64,000 nt of DNA, taken from the NCBI GenBank assembly GCA_963676345.2, contig CAXXTS010000006.1, positions 558,001-622,000 of the forward strand, in the 5' to 3' direction. How positions within the stretch are numbered: the stretch's first letter is position 1; every line of letters starts with the position of its first letter. Under the pieces are notes generated by a model. That model worked only from the letters and a program-made list of their open reading frames with translations, was not told the origin of the DNA and ran no database searches. This document shows, piece by piece, positions 1-9,026 of this stretch. This DNA is from G963665925 sp963676345 (GTDB lineage Bacteria > Bacillota > Clostridia > Peptostreptococcales > Acidaminobacteraceae). A program made the position numbers and the translations under genes.

Positions 1-615
1 CATACTACTTGTACTGATGCCCTTATTATATAAATCAACAATTGAAGTTGAGAATCGTTCTCCCTCGTGATTCATACCTCTGTAAGCTTCATCTGTTAAA
101 ATGTATGCATCAACAGATTTGGCAATTTCTATGATTTCATTTAGCATAGTTTCGTCTATGAAAGCACCTGTTGGATTATTTGGATTGGGAAAATTGATTA
201 ACTTTGTTTTCGAGTTGACGAGCTTTCTTAACTCATCTAAATCAGGTAAGAAGTTGTTTTCTTCTTTTAAAATGACTTTATGAACAGTAGCACCTATAGA
301 TTCTGGAACTGAATAGTGCTGTTGATATGTTGGCAAGAAAGTAATAACTTCATCATCGGGCTCAACCAAGCTCATGAAAAGAAGATAGTTAGCCCCAATA
401 GCACCGTAAGTTAGTTTCATTGACATTAAATCTTTAACAAAGTCATTCTTTTTCACTTGGTGAACAGCTTCATTAAAACCCATTTGGGTACTTGCGCTAA
501 TAGCTATCAAGTCTTCTAACTGCATTGAGTCTACACAACTTTCTGCAATATTGACCTCACATTTTTTTTCGTAGTCATCCATCCATCGTTCAACATCAAA
601 ATCTTTAATTTTCAT
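1..615 (-). CDS. PLP-dependent aminotransferase class I/II (C-terminus outside window)
   Basis: The reading frame stays open to the window edge, so 205 N-terminal residues are visible. A typical fold-type I aminotransferase core is present: FPNPNNPTGAF (the NPxNPTG substrate-loop motif) followed by ILTDEAYRG, whose Asp and Tyr contact PLP. The catalytic lysine lies beyond the edge. The ATG at 615 follows a strong AAGGAGG. It sits 141 bp downstream of a MocR-type regulator on the same strand, so it may be controlled by it. The overall look resembles the capreomycidine synthase-like branch of aminotransferases, but the amino-acid substrate cannot be told. Confidence 0.85.
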   Translation of the reverse strand, partial: MKIKDFDVERWMDDYEKKCEVNIAESCVDSMQLEDLIAISASTQMGFNEAVHQVKKNDFVKDLMSMKLTYGAIGANYLLFMSLVEPDDEVITFLPTYQQHYSVPESIGATVHKVILKEENNFLPDLDELRKLVNSKTKLINFPNPNNPTGAFIDETMLNEIIEIAKSVDAYILTDEAYRGMNHEGERFSTSIVDLYNKGISTSSM

Positions 616-756
616 TTATATCCTCCTTTTTATTTCCGATTTGTAGCTTGATTATATAAGCATTGACATAGATTATGTAGAACAAATCAAAAACAATCGA
701 CCCAACAAAAAATGAACCACCCAACAAAATGAGTGATTCACGATATTTTGATATAA

Positions 757-2217
757 CTAGAATGTTCTTATGATATTCGATAACGCCACTAAACCTTCTT
801 CAAGTTCTTCTAGCGATAGGGAAGCAAAGGATAACCTTAATGAGGATTTGTCATTGTCATCGTACAGATAACCAGGATTGATGACCAGTTTCTCTTTATA
901 GCAAGTTTCAAATAGCTTGTATTGTGGGATGGGTGTTTTTAGTTTAAGCCAAATGTATAGACCGCCTGAAGGTTTGTTCCATGTTGCAATATCTTTAAAG
1001 TACATTTCTAATATACTTAGCATTCTATCTCTTTTGTATTTTAGTTCTTGACGAATTTCGCTTGCAAATGATTCGTAAGCACCGGTTCTTAAAAACTCAG
1101 TACATATCCACTGTGAAATATTGCTACTACCATAATCCGTTTGCATCTTTATATCAGCGAGGCGATTGATGACGTTTTCATTACCGACTATCCAACCCAC
1201 TCTCATACCAGCAGATAATGTTTTTGAAATGCTACCAATATAGACAACATTGCCATTTTTATCACGAGCTTTTAGAGGGGGAGGTGGTGGTGTATCAAAC
1301 CACAGTTCGCCATACACGTCATCTTCTATGATTGCAAGCCTTTCTTTTTCGCAAAGCTTTAATAATTCTGTTCGTCTTGAATCCGATGTCAATATTCCTG
1401 TAGGGTTTTGATAATTTGGAATGATGTACAATAGTTCTGGTTTTTTTGTCGCAATTTTGCCAGTGAGTTTATCAATACTTATACCGTTCTTATCTGTATC
1501 AACGCTATTAAGATCAATATAATGTGAATCAAATAGTGTTAATGATTGAAGATACGAAGGTTTTTCTGTTAATATTGTTGCACCTTGACTCAAAAGCCCG
1601 GTAGAAATAAGATTTAAAGCTTGCAATGCACCAGAGACAATTAGAATTTTAGAAGAATCCGTAATGATACCTTTTTTTGCAAGGTATTTAACCACTTCCT
1701 CTCTTAGTTCAAGGAGCCCTTTAGGATCATCGTAGCCCATATATGTTATTGAGTCAGCAACTTTGTGAAAGATATCTTTTAAATATTTAGAAGGCATCAT
1801 ATTCTTTGCCAATTCTCCTGCTCCAAGTCGTATGTAATCATTGCTTGATTCAACATCGTTAATTATTTGAATGATATTAAGATTTGGCTCATGCAAACTA
1901 TTAGAGATTTTTTTATTCCAATCTAATGGAGCATTTGAAGTGAGAATAGACCAAGTGTTATTTATTATTATAGTGCCAGATTTTGTCTTTGATTGTATCA
2001 AGCCCTCTGATTTTAATTCATCATAAACTTCGACAATAGTACTTCGATTTACACCAAATTTTTTTGCCATGGCTTGTTGTGATGGCATTTTAGAGCCAAT
2101 CGACCATTCGCCATTTGAAATTTTTAAAATAAAAAAATCATATATTTGCTTGTAAAGCGGAATATCTATATTTCGATCAGGCTTCCATATTTCTTTTTCC
2201 AGTGTAATTTTACTCAT
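757..2217 (-). CDS. MocR/PdxR-family GntR transcriptional regulator with aminotransferase-like domain
   Basis: This is a two-domain protein of about 486 residues. An N-terminal GntR winged helix (residues about 15-80, with MPSQQAMAKKFGVNRSTIVEVYDEL) is joined to a full class I aminotransferase fold (IIPNYQNPTGIL, IIEDDVYGELWF, and the PLP lysine in YIGSISKTLSAGMRVGW). The family binds PLP as a co-effector and usually controls PLP, GABA or amino-acid genes. I chose the ATG at 2217, 6 nt after GGAG; the upstream TTG at 2229 would place that SD inside the gene. The aminotransferase gene downstream on the same strand is a likely target. Confidence 0.88.
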   Translation of the reverse strand: MSKITLEKEIWKPDRNIDIPLYKQIYDFFILKISNGEWSIGSKMPSQQAMAKKFGVNRSTIVEVYDELKSEGLIQSKTKSGTIIINNTWSILTSNAPLDWNKKISNSLHEPNLNIIQIINDVESSNDYIRLGAGELAKNMMPSKYLKDIFHKVADSITYMGYDDPKGLLELREEVVKYLAKKGIITDSSKILIVSGALQALNLISTGLLSQGATILTEKPSYLQSLTLFDSHYIDLNSVDTDKNGISIDKLTGKIATKKPELLYIIPNYQNPTGILTSDSRRTELLKLCEKERLAIIEDDVYGELWFDTPPPPPLKARDKNGNVVYIGSISKTLSAGMRVGWIVGNENVINRLADIKMQTDYGSSNISQWICTEFLRTGAYESFASEIRQELKYKRDRMLSILEMYFKDIATWNKPSGGLYIWLKLKTPIPQYKLFETCYKEKLVINPGYLYDDNDKSSLRLSFASLSLEELEEGLVALSNIIRTF

Positions 2218-2286
2218 GCGTTTCTCCAATAGTATATAGTTTCATAGGATATGGCTTTAGTATACAATAAAAAGCCTTCGATTAGT

Positions 2287-2633
2287 ATGAAACGATATGA
2301 GTTGTTAACTCAAGATAGATGGATGCTTGTACTTAGTGTTACCGGCTGCGTTTCAGGTGCGCCCCAAAAAAAGAAACAGAAATAAGAGAAGAAGTCAGGG
2401 CAGAACGCGAAGCAGAAATGCAAGCGCAAGCAGGTGAAACGGAGCAGACAGTACAGACAGAGCTAGACCGAAAGATGAGGCACAAAGGTACTGAGCCTGT
2501 AGGTGTAGAGCTTATGTATAATGAAGAATATGATTTTTATTTACTGGAAATTTAGGAAGTTGCTTTCGACAAGATGATAGTTGTAAAACGCCCTGCGGCA
2601 GAAAACGGTGAAGAGGAGATTGCACAAGGCTGA
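2287..2633 (+). pseudogene. Decayed lipoprotein-like remnant
   Basis: From the ATG at 2287 a short frame reads as a lipoprotein signal with lipobox SVTGC and then stops within about 30 codons. Just after a poly-A run (about 2366-2372) another frame continues with a charged stretch (EIREEVRAEREAEMQAQAG). It runs to a TAG near 2555 and then resumes to the TGA at 2631-2633. This pattern of one shifted and one stopped frame, followed at once by a perfect terminator, suggests the relic of a small secreted protein gene. No SD is obvious and the family is not recognised. It may also be chance, because the stretch is short. Confidence 0.3.
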
Positions 2634-2638
2634 AATTG

Positions 2639-2694
2639 AAAATCCTCTGTTCAATAATATAGTTTTGCCTATAATTATTTGAACAGAGGATTTT
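2639..2694. terminator. Bidirectional intrinsic terminator
   Basis: A perfect 16-bp inverted repeat (AAAATCCTCTGTTCAA at 2639-2654 with its complement at 2679-2694) has A and T tracts on both sides. It lies between the decayed plus-strand remnant and the 3' end of the minus-strand metallo-hydrolase. Confidence 0.85.
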
Positions 2695-2722
2695 CATTAT
2701 AAATAGTGCTTCAAAGAATATG

Positions 2723-3601
2723 CTATTTTTCTGAGTATTCTTCACACAAATCAGTGAATTTTGATGCATGATCCATGCAAACATTATAGCGTTCAAGAAT
2801 CCACTTTCTTACGCCGTCGAGGCCAATCACGAAAGCATTTGAGTCTTTTTGTGTGCGTGATTCGTTTTTACTAGCTAAGTTCAGCAAATCACAAAGATGT
2901 GGGTGTGGGTTTAGATAGACATCACAGTTGTTTGCTTTACAATACTCCCATGTCTTAACGCAACTAGAAGCAAAAGTCAATGCTTGATCAACGGCCCACT
3001 GCACGCTGTAAGGGTATTCGTTTTCACCCGGATAAACGCCAGGTCCAAATACACCGTAGCCTCCAAAGAGCATTATGCGATGTTTTTCACCGCGGTCATG
3101 CACATCAAAGGAATAATTTAAGCATCCAGGTGTATGACCAGGTGCTGATAGAACGTCAATTTTATGGTCTCCAAAAGTAAAAGAGTCACCATCTTTTATA
3201 AGTTTCGTAATATGGGCGATACGTTCTTCCTTTTGCTCTCTGTTATCATTGGCCCAAACCATAAAGGCTGCGTCTTCTTGAGTAAGTGCAACTTCGCATC
3301 CTGTTCGATTTCGTACTTTATCAGCGCCCAAGTAGTGATCAAAATGACCATGTGTTAAGAAAATCATCAGGATTTTTTCGTTCTCAAATCCCAACTTTTT
3401 TAAACCAGGAATTAAAAATTCGTCATCTGCATCATATCTATCCATAGCTTCAAACAATACGAGTCCCTCGCTTGTTTTTAAAATATGAAATCCAATCAAA
3501 CGATTTCCTACAAAGTAATAGTCGTCGAAAAGTTGAATTGGTTCAATTGGATCAAGCAAAGATGGATCAAAATCATGCTTTACAGTATTATTATCTGACA
3601 T
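2723..3601 (-). CDS. MBL-fold metallo-hydrolase
   Basis: The protein has 292 residues with the zinc-binding motif THGHFDH at residues 83-89, a third histidine in APGHTPGCL, and a late histidine pair in NPHPH. This arrangement resembles the subclass B3 metallo-beta-lactamase branch, whose members include many general esterases and lactonases. No signal peptide is visible, so it is probably cytoplasmic. The ATG follows GGAGAT. It is the last gene of the minus-strand esterase/permease cluster and probably cleaves an ester or lactone intermediate. A true beta-lactamase role is not supported. Confidence 0.82.
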   Translation of the reverse strand: MSDNNTVKHDFDPSLLDPIEPIQLFDDYYFVGNRLIGFHILKTSEGLVLFEAMDRYDADDEFLIPGLKKLGFENEKILMIFLTHGHFDHYLGADKVRNRTGCEVALTQEDAAFMVWANDNREQKEERIAHITKLIKDGDSFTFGDHKIDVLSAPGHTPGCLNYSFDVHDRGEKHRIMLFGGYGVFGPGVYPGENEYPYSVQWAVDQALTFASSCVKTWEYCKANNCDVYLNPHPHLCDLLNLASKNESRTQKDSNAFVIGLDGVRKWILERYNVCMDHASKFTDLCEEYSEK

Positions 3602-3681
3602 TGTTAAACGATCTCCTTTAAATCAAATTCAAATAGAATGAAAACCTTTTCAAGATATCTAGTAATGAAAATGATTTGTAA

Positions 3682-4977
3682 TTAACGTATAAAACCAAAA
3701 TATAATGGAATCCAGAGAATGGATACGATTGAAGACAGTAGAATAACTGGTGCACTAAACTTAACCATCTCTTTCATACTGTATCCACCTAATTGATAAG
3801 CCATTAATGAACTAGGTGAGGATAGTGGGGTCCCAAAGCTGGCCAAACAAGAGCCATCAATTGCACAGACAAATGGTAATGGGCTTAACCCGTGTTGCAT
3901 AGCTGCCATTACAGCAATTGGCGTGAATATGTTGATTAGAGCCATATTGTCCATGAACTGTGTCAAAATGACAAGTATCATAAAGAGACCGGCTATTGCT
4001 AGCGTTAAATTTCCAGTGCTGAAAAGACCAGACATCGATTTTGCCAACAAATCGCCTGCACCACTTTTACCTACAGCCGTTGCGAGTGCTAGCATGAATC
4101 CCATGAAGAAAATAAGAGGCCAATGTACACTTTGGAAAGCTTCTCGTTCACTGAGAACGCCCAAGAGTATACTTATAATTGCTGAGATAGTTGCAATTTG
4201 AGTAAGTTCAACCCCTATTTGTTTACTAAAGCACATCGCTAGCATTGTAAGCGTAAAGAGTACATAAATTGCTTTTTGTTTCCACGCAGGCAGTTGTGAT
4301 TCTGATAGAGTTGCACTTTTATGATCAAATGCGTCCGTCGTAGCTAAATGCCTTTGTGGTAATAGTTTATACCCGACAAATATCACGTATAAAAGTACTA
4401 CGATAGTTCCTGGTAATCTAGATAAACTTAGATCCCAGAAGCCAAGTTCTCCGATACCTCCGACATTGGCGATAATTGTGTTCTTCATCAAGAACATACT
4501 TGCTGCACCACCTATTGGAAGAGCCATCAGACCAGCTTGCGCACCAACTGAAGCTGGTAAAACAAGTAAAGTTGGTGATATGTCAACCTCATCAGCAAGC
4601 GCAATAAGAAGTGGTAATACAGTAATCATTGCAGTTACACCACCGATGAATTGACACAAAATAAACGGTATTATAGTAGCAGCAACCAGCAGAATTCGCA
4701 CACCGCCACCTTTGAAATTCCGAACTAACCCAGAAATATAAATGAGTATGTTGGTTTTTAGAAGTGCTCCAACGAGAATCATCATACCGATCATGGTGAT
4801 GATGTTTCTGCTAACAAAGTTCTCAAAAACTTCTGTTGTGGTTAAAACCCCTGTCACCCATAGAAACACAACACTGATGCCACAAGCGACTGAAGCAGGT
4901 AGTTTCCCAGTTAACAGGCAAATTGCTACGAATAGAAACGATACCAGTGTTAAAATTAAAAAAAGATTACTTTCCAT
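3682..4977 (-). CDS. SLC13/DASS-type anion permease
   Basis: This 431-residue membrane protein has about 11-12 hydrophobic segments, with repeated halves typical of the ion-transporter superfamily (LPLLIALADEVDISPTLL; an NMA-type motif in TQFMDNMALINIF; an SxxT-like loop in FGTPLSSPSS). Family members carry dicarboxylates, sulfate or other anions, often with sodium. The ATG at 4977 has an excellent TAGGAGG. Neighbouring hydrolases suggest an organic acid substrate, but this is inference. The 187 bp upstream (4978-5164) shows no gene. Confidence 0.8.
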   Translation of the reverse strand: MESNLFLILTLVSFLFVAICLLTGKLPASVACGISVVFLWVTGVLTTTEVFENFVSRNIITMIGMMILVGALLKTNILIYISGLVRNFKGGGVRILLVAATIIPFILCQFIGGVTAMITVLPLLIALADEVDISPTLLVLPASVGAQAGLMALPIGGAASMFLMKNTIIANVGGIGELGFWDLSLSRLPGTIVVLLYVIFVGYKLLPQRHLATTDAFDHKSATLSESQLPAWKQKAIYVLFTLTMLAMCFSKQIGVELTQIATISAIISILLGVLSEREAFQSVHWPLIFFMGFMLALATAVGKSGAGDLLAKSMSGLFSTGNLTLAIAGLFMILVILTQFMDNMALINIFTPIAVMAAMQHGLSPLPFVCAIDGSCLASFGTPLSSPSSLMAYQLGGYSMKEMVKFSAPVILLSSIVSILWIPLYFGFIR

Positions 4978-5164
4978 TTTACCTCCTAAAAGTTATGGGA
5001 AAACTTTAGACCACCATCATTAAGCAGACAGTTAATAATCCCATACAATAGCATTATTTGTTGGAAAAATATTACTTCACCGGCAGAAATAACGTTTAAA
5101 GAATAGCACTATCAGATAAATCATACTATTACAAGATTAGACTGACAATGAATCATAATTCATG

Positions 5165-6391
5165 CTAGTATGCCAATTTAGAATAGGGGCGTTCAAAATA
5201 ATCAAAAATAATATCTAGAGCATTTGTCCAACCTAGAAGGTGTGATCCGCCTCCTACGATTTTATAGTCTACTTTGACGCCTGATTCTTTTAGATACGGG
5301 TATCCTTCATGATATGTATACTGACCATCAAACTCATCTTCACTTGCTATGAGCAGTAAAAATGCAGTATTTTTGGACTTTAGATTATCTGTATCAAGGA
5401 AGGTAACAGTCGGCATGCCGCCCGAACATACGACCGCCTTGAAATAAGGCTCGGGAATATGCTGAACTTGCTGAAATATTCCGAGACATCCGCCAGAGTT
5501 CCCAAGTGCATACATTTGGTTTTCATCGAGTGCATACCGTTTTTTTGCGTCTTCTATTTGAAGTAGGACAGATTTTTCTGCTATCTTGCACCAAACTTGT
5601 TCATCATGAGTTAAATTGCAAGGATTCGGATTTGTAGCAGGTATTAAACACTTCCCAACAGGCACTTTTGAAGCACCAAAAAAAGTAAACTTACGATAAC
5701 TGCAAATGGAAAGCAGGACATAGCCATATTTTTCAGCATATCTTGCTATGGCATCATTTGTATGAACGAACATATAATCCGGATTTGCATCGCCCCCATG
5801 AAAACAAACAATGGTCTTATTAGGTGTATCAGGATGATATGAAAATGGAATGTACATTCGGTAAGGGATAATCCGATTCGCTTCATCCATCCAAATGGAA
5901 TAGTTTTGATACCCCAATGTTTTACTATGTAGGCGATCGGTGTAATATTTCAATTTCATCATTGATGGAAATGTCTCTTTTATGCTCTTTATAGCATCGA
6001 TAGCGAGTATATCCAGGGTTTCGAATTGTTTGCTTTCTTTATCAAAAGCGTTGCTCATGACCTTTAGAACATTGATGTATACAAGGTTCTCAATTATAGT
6101 AACATCCTTGCTACTTAAAACAATTGATTTTTTGTTTTTGAGTGGATGTGTGTAGGTTATCACAATATTGTCTTCTTGGGTTTTAATCTCTAAATAGGGT
6201 GCATAAATACGACGCAAATCTTCAATCGACAAATAAATACAATCGTTTAATAGAACAGGTGACATTGCTGGTTCATACAGATAGGTATCTAAAAAAATTG
6301 CAATGTTTTCATTTTGTTTGGTGAAAATTGCAAATTGAAAATCATAACTATATTCTTCTCCTATTGGAGCTACTGGTATTCGCATAATCAT
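5165..6391 (-). CDS. Alpha/beta hydrolase with N-terminal stalk-like domain
   Basis: The protein has 408 residues. The C-terminal half (from about 190) is an esterase-type alpha/beta hydrolase: an oxyanion segment CFHGG (197-200), a nucleophile in GNSGG (Ser299), an acid in ASEDEFDG, and a His in GGGSHLLGW. It resembles PHB depolymerase/feruloyl-esterase-like folds. Residues about 25-115 look like a copper-amine-oxidase N1 (stalk) domain (PVLLNDCIYLSIEDLRR, then a VxITY strand), which normally sits on extracytoplasmic proteins, yet no signal peptide is visible. It lies 77 bp downstream of the carboxylesterase on the same strand. The distance from SD to ATG is unusual (see the inverted repeat at 6395-6419). 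Confidence 0.75.
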   Translation of the reverse strand: MIMRIPVAPIGEEYSYDFQFAIFTKQNENIAIFLDTYLYEPAMSPVLLNDCIYLSIEDLRRIYAPYLEIKTQEDNIVITYTHPLKNKKSIVLSSKDVTIIENLVYINVLKVMSNAFDKESKQFETLDILAIDAIKSIKETFPSMMKLKYYTDRLHSKTLGYQNYSIWMDEANRIIPYRMYIPFSYHPDTPNKTIVCFHGGDANPDYMFVHTNDAIARYAEKYGYVLLSICSYRKFTFFGASKVPVGKCLIPATNPNPCNLTHDEQVWCKIAEKSVLLQIEDAKKRYALDENQMYALGNSGGCLGIFQQVQHIPEPYFKAVVCSGGMPTVTFLDTDNLKSKNTAFLLLIASEDEFDGQYTYHEGYPYLKESGVKVDYKIVGGGSHLLGWTNALDIIFDYFERPYSKLAY

Positions 6392-6394
6392 TTC

Positions 6395-6419
6395 GTATAC
6401 TAAAAGTATCTCAGTATAC
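6395..6419 (-). promoter_or_regulatory. Inverted repeat between SD and start codon
   Basis: GTATACT and AGTATAC form a perfect 7-bp stem around an 11-nt loop. It lies between the AAAGGAGAG SD and the ATG of the alpha/beta hydrolase. Without folding the SD is about 30 nt from the ATG; with the stem formed, the effective gap is only a few nt. It could be a translational spacer hairpin or an operator. Confidence 0.5.
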
Positions 6420-6468
6420 TCTCCTTTCTGGTATCTTTAGAGAGTGCTTCTTGTTAATAGAAACAGGA

Positions 6469-7857
6469 CTATTTAAGTACATTTCTAATTTCTTCTTCAA
6501 GTTTTTCATCACCTGATAAAGTCGTCATACTTCTTTTATAACTTCCAATTTCAAAAACATCTAAGGTTCCCTTTTCATAAGGTTTCCAATGTGTTTTTCC
6601 ACTATAATTCGGATCTCCTGTTTTCATAAAGTTTGCCCAATAATCAGCGACTTCATTTGATAGCTCCCAGTCATTTCCTGTATAGGGTCTATGAGAACGG
6701 TTTAAGGTTTGAAAAACATAATGATGTTCTACAGAGTGGTGAGCGTTAGGTGCACCAGGTGGTACATGTGTAAAATAGTACATGTAACAGGGTTTTCTAT
6801 CGTAGTAACTATTATTTTCTGCAAAAGCCAAGTTATTAACAGTGATTTCAGCGAATTCATCACAAGTGGAACCGAGCAGGTAATCGATTTCCGGGTATTT
6901 ACCACTTTTGTAAAGGTCAATCACGGATTCTGGAAATAGCACACCATCATTTACTGGAGAGAACCGCATATAGCCACCCATTAGAGAAGCAGTATCGTGT
7001 TCGCTGATTTTAACATGCTTGAAACGTGTATAGGCGTTTAGGATATCTTTTGCGGGCAGTTTTCTGGCTTCTTCAATTGAAGAAACCCCTAATAATTTGA
7101 GAAAATGCATGCCAACTTCTTCTGAGCGTTCCAATGAAGAAGACCAATAGGAATAGACATTTCTAATTCCACCACCACTTTGCATGATTGCACGTTGAAA
7201 TAGCCCTTTCGTTTTTGGTATGACACATAAGTTTGCAACACTTGAAGCGCCACCACTTTGACCGAAGACTGTAATACAATTCGGATCTCCGCCAAAAGCC
7301 TCAATATTTTCCTTTACCCAGTTTAAAGCCGCAATTTGGTCCTTAACGCCATAGTTTCCTGAAGTACCATTTTGTTCATGACTCAGTTCTTTATGTGACA
7401 AATATCCAAAGACATTTAAACGGTATGCAATAGAGACCATGATAACGCCACGCTTACAAAAGCCTTCACCATCATAGCAGTTCAAATAACTATAGCCAGT
7501 TTGATGTCCTCCTCCGTGAATATAAACTGCTACAGGAAGTTTCTCGTTCGAATCTTTTGCAGGCGTCCATATATTTAAGTACAAGCAGTCTTCGCTTTTT
7601 TCATAGTCTCCCACATAGTACTCTTTGGAGACTATACTACCACCTTCTGAAGCCATGTCTTCCTGCATTGCCTTTGCCCCAAATTTGTAGCAAGGGCGTA
7701 CGCCAGACCAAGCTTTAACCGGTTGCGGATCCATCCACCGTAATTTTCCAACAGGAGGTTCTGCAAAAGGAACACCTCGGAATACAGTAAACATTTGATT
7801 TGATGCGGGCAAGCCTTCTACCCAACCTGCACTTGTTTTTGCTTGCATTAAAGCCAT
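6469..7857 (-). CDS. Type B carboxylesterase (PnbA-like)
   Basis: The 462-residue protein follows the carboxylesterase type B order: FRGVPFAEPPVGKLRW near the N-terminus, SEDCLYLNIWTP, oxyanion loop IHGGG (113-117), nucleophile elbow GQSGGA (Ser201; the commoner form is GESAGG), an acidic residue in STCDEFAE, and a His in AHHSVEHHYVF. There is no signal peptide. It hydrolyses carboxylic esters. The start ATG follows GGAGG. It is the first gene of the minus-strand cluster and divergent from a LysR regulator, with a good promoter in the shared gap. Confidence 0.9.
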   Translation of the reverse strand: MALMQAKTSAGWVEGLPASNQMFTVFRGVPFAEPPVGKLRWMDPQPVKAWSGVRPCYKFGAKAMQEDMASEGGSIVSKEYYVGDYEKSEDCLYLNIWTPAKDSNEKLPVAVYIHGGGHQTGYSYLNCYDGEGFCKRGVIMVSIAYRLNVFGYLSHKELSHEQNGTSGNYGVKDQIAALNWVKENIEAFGGDPNCITVFGQSGGASSVANLCVIPKTKGLFQRAIMQSGGGIRNVYSYWSSSLERSEEVGMHFLKLLGVSSIEEARKLPAKDILNAYTRFKHVKISEHDTASLMGGYMRFSPVNDGVLFPESVIDLYKSGKYPEIDYLLGSTCDEFAEITVNNLAFAENNSYYDRKPCYMYYFTHVPPGAPNAHHSVEHHYVFQTLNRSHRPYTGNDWELSNEVADYWANFMKTGDPNYSGKTHWKPYEKGTLDVFEIGSYKRSMTTLSGDEKLEEEIRNVLK

Positions 7858-7888
7858 CTTAATACCTCCATTTTATCTTTCTTACTTT

Positions 7889-7917
7889 GTTATATCGTTC
7901 TGAAAGTATTTTGGCAA
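7889..7917 (-). promoter_or_regulatory. Sigma-A-type promoter of the carboxylesterase cluster
   Basis: Read on the minus strand, TTGCCA and TATAAC are separated by exactly 17 bp, about 30 bp upstream of the carboxylesterase start. The divergent LysR gene starts nearby, so the 117-bp gap is the natural place for the LysR binding site. Confidence 0.65.
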
Positions 7918-7974
7918 TTGTTCATGTTTTATGGTAGTATAACTTGAAATGGAACACAAAAGGGAGGGTGCACT

Positions 7975-8877
7975 TTGGAAATTAAGCAATTGGAATATTT
8001 TTTAGCGCTTTGCGAACAGGAGCATATATCAAGTACAGCGGCTTTTTTGGGGATATCTCAGCCTGCATTAAGTAAGAGTATTTCGAATTTAGAAAAAGAG
8101 ATAGGAACAAAATTATTTGATCGACATAAAAACCATATAAGACTTAATGATTATGGAAGGACATTTGAAGTCTATGCTAAAAATTGTCTTCTAGAACTTA
8201 GGAATGGTGTTCGTCAAATTCATCAATCGCAATATGATATATGTGGAGAAATTCAGATTGTGTGTTATGCCTTTGTGGATAGTATAACGGACTGCATACT
8301 CGCTTATTGTGAACTTAATCCAAAAATAAAAATAAACCTTTTGCAATCGAACACTACAAATAATCAGTGTGATTTTAAATTGACAACGCAATGTGATCCA
8401 GCGCTTCTATCAAAAAGCGAGCGGGCTTGGCATCCTTATCCTTTGTTTGATGAAAATTATGGCATTTTAGTTTCGCCGGAACATCCTCTATACTCAGAAG
8501 ACCTCAAAGAAGTTGATATGTCTGATTTATCCCAAAATCGTTTTGTGGTTATGCCTGATATTTCATTCTATTATACTGATATTACTTATAAATTATGTCG
8601 TGCAGCAGGTTTTTTTCCGAAAGTCGCGTGCATTACAGATGATTTTTTGACTAAAATGCGGTTTGTAGATTCTGGAAAAGCAATCTCCATTTTGCCGCAA
8701 TGTTGTTTACCAATGGCAAAGAAACTTTCTCCAGATGTTCGATTTTTAAAAATTAAGAATCTGGATACCCAACGAACCGTCTACCTTCTAAGGCAAAAGG
8801 AATCTATGATGTCTGAGGCTGTTCAAGATTTTTGGGCCTTTGTGCAGGACTATTATGGTAGAACGAAACAAAAATAA
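7975..8877 (+). CDS. LysR-family transcriptional regulator
   Basis: The 300-residue protein has the standard LysR N-terminal winged helix (MEIKQLEYFLALCEQEHISSTAAFLGISQPALSKSI is the DNA-binding segment at residues 1-36) and a periplasmic-binding-like effector domain from about 90. The best start is TTG at 7975, preceded by AGGGAGGG; no ATG fits. It is transcribed divergently from the carboxylesterase cluster and probably activates it in response to a cluster substrate or product. Confidence 0.9.
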   Translation: MEIKQLEYFLALCEQEHISSTAAFLGISQPALSKSISNLEKEIGTKLFDRHKNHIRLNDYGRTFEVYAKNCLLELRNGVRQIHQSQYDICGEIQIVCYAFVDSITDCILAYCELNPKIKINLLQSNTTNNQCDFKLTTQCDPALLSKSERAWHPYPLFDENYGILVSPEHPLYSEDLKEVDMSDLSQNRFVVMPDISFYYTDITYKLCRAAGFFPKVACITDDFLTKMRFVDSGKAISILPQCCLPMAKKLSPDVRFLKIKNLDTQRTVYLLRQKESMMSEAVQDFWAFVQDYYGRTKQK

Positions 8878-8910
8878 ACTCATAATATTGAGAGAAAAAT
8901 GAAAAAAGTT

Positions 8911-8951
8911 ATAAGGCGCTGACTTCTATTTGAAGTACAGCGCCTTATTTG
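8911..8951. terminator. Bidirectional intrinsic terminator
   Basis: ATAAGGCGCTG and CAGCGCCTTAT form an 11-bp stem that continues through CTTC/GAAG around a TATTT loop, with T-rich sequence following. It separates the convergent LysR and PucR-type genes. Confidence 0.85.
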
Positions 8952-9026
8952 TTAAGAAATAGCACATATTATAAGAAATTAAGAGCTTACTATTTGTTTA
9001 TTGAAACAGCTCATTTTGAAGTGGGT

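Noticed and set aside
2512..2796. 94-codon minus-strand frame across the terminator at 2639-2694
   Set aside because: It overlaps the 3' end of the metallo-hydrolase and runs through a perfect terminator; the composition is not protein-like.
2723..3601. Beta-lactamase resistance gene
   Set aside because: Only the general MBL zinc motif is shared; there is no signal peptide and the context is catabolic.
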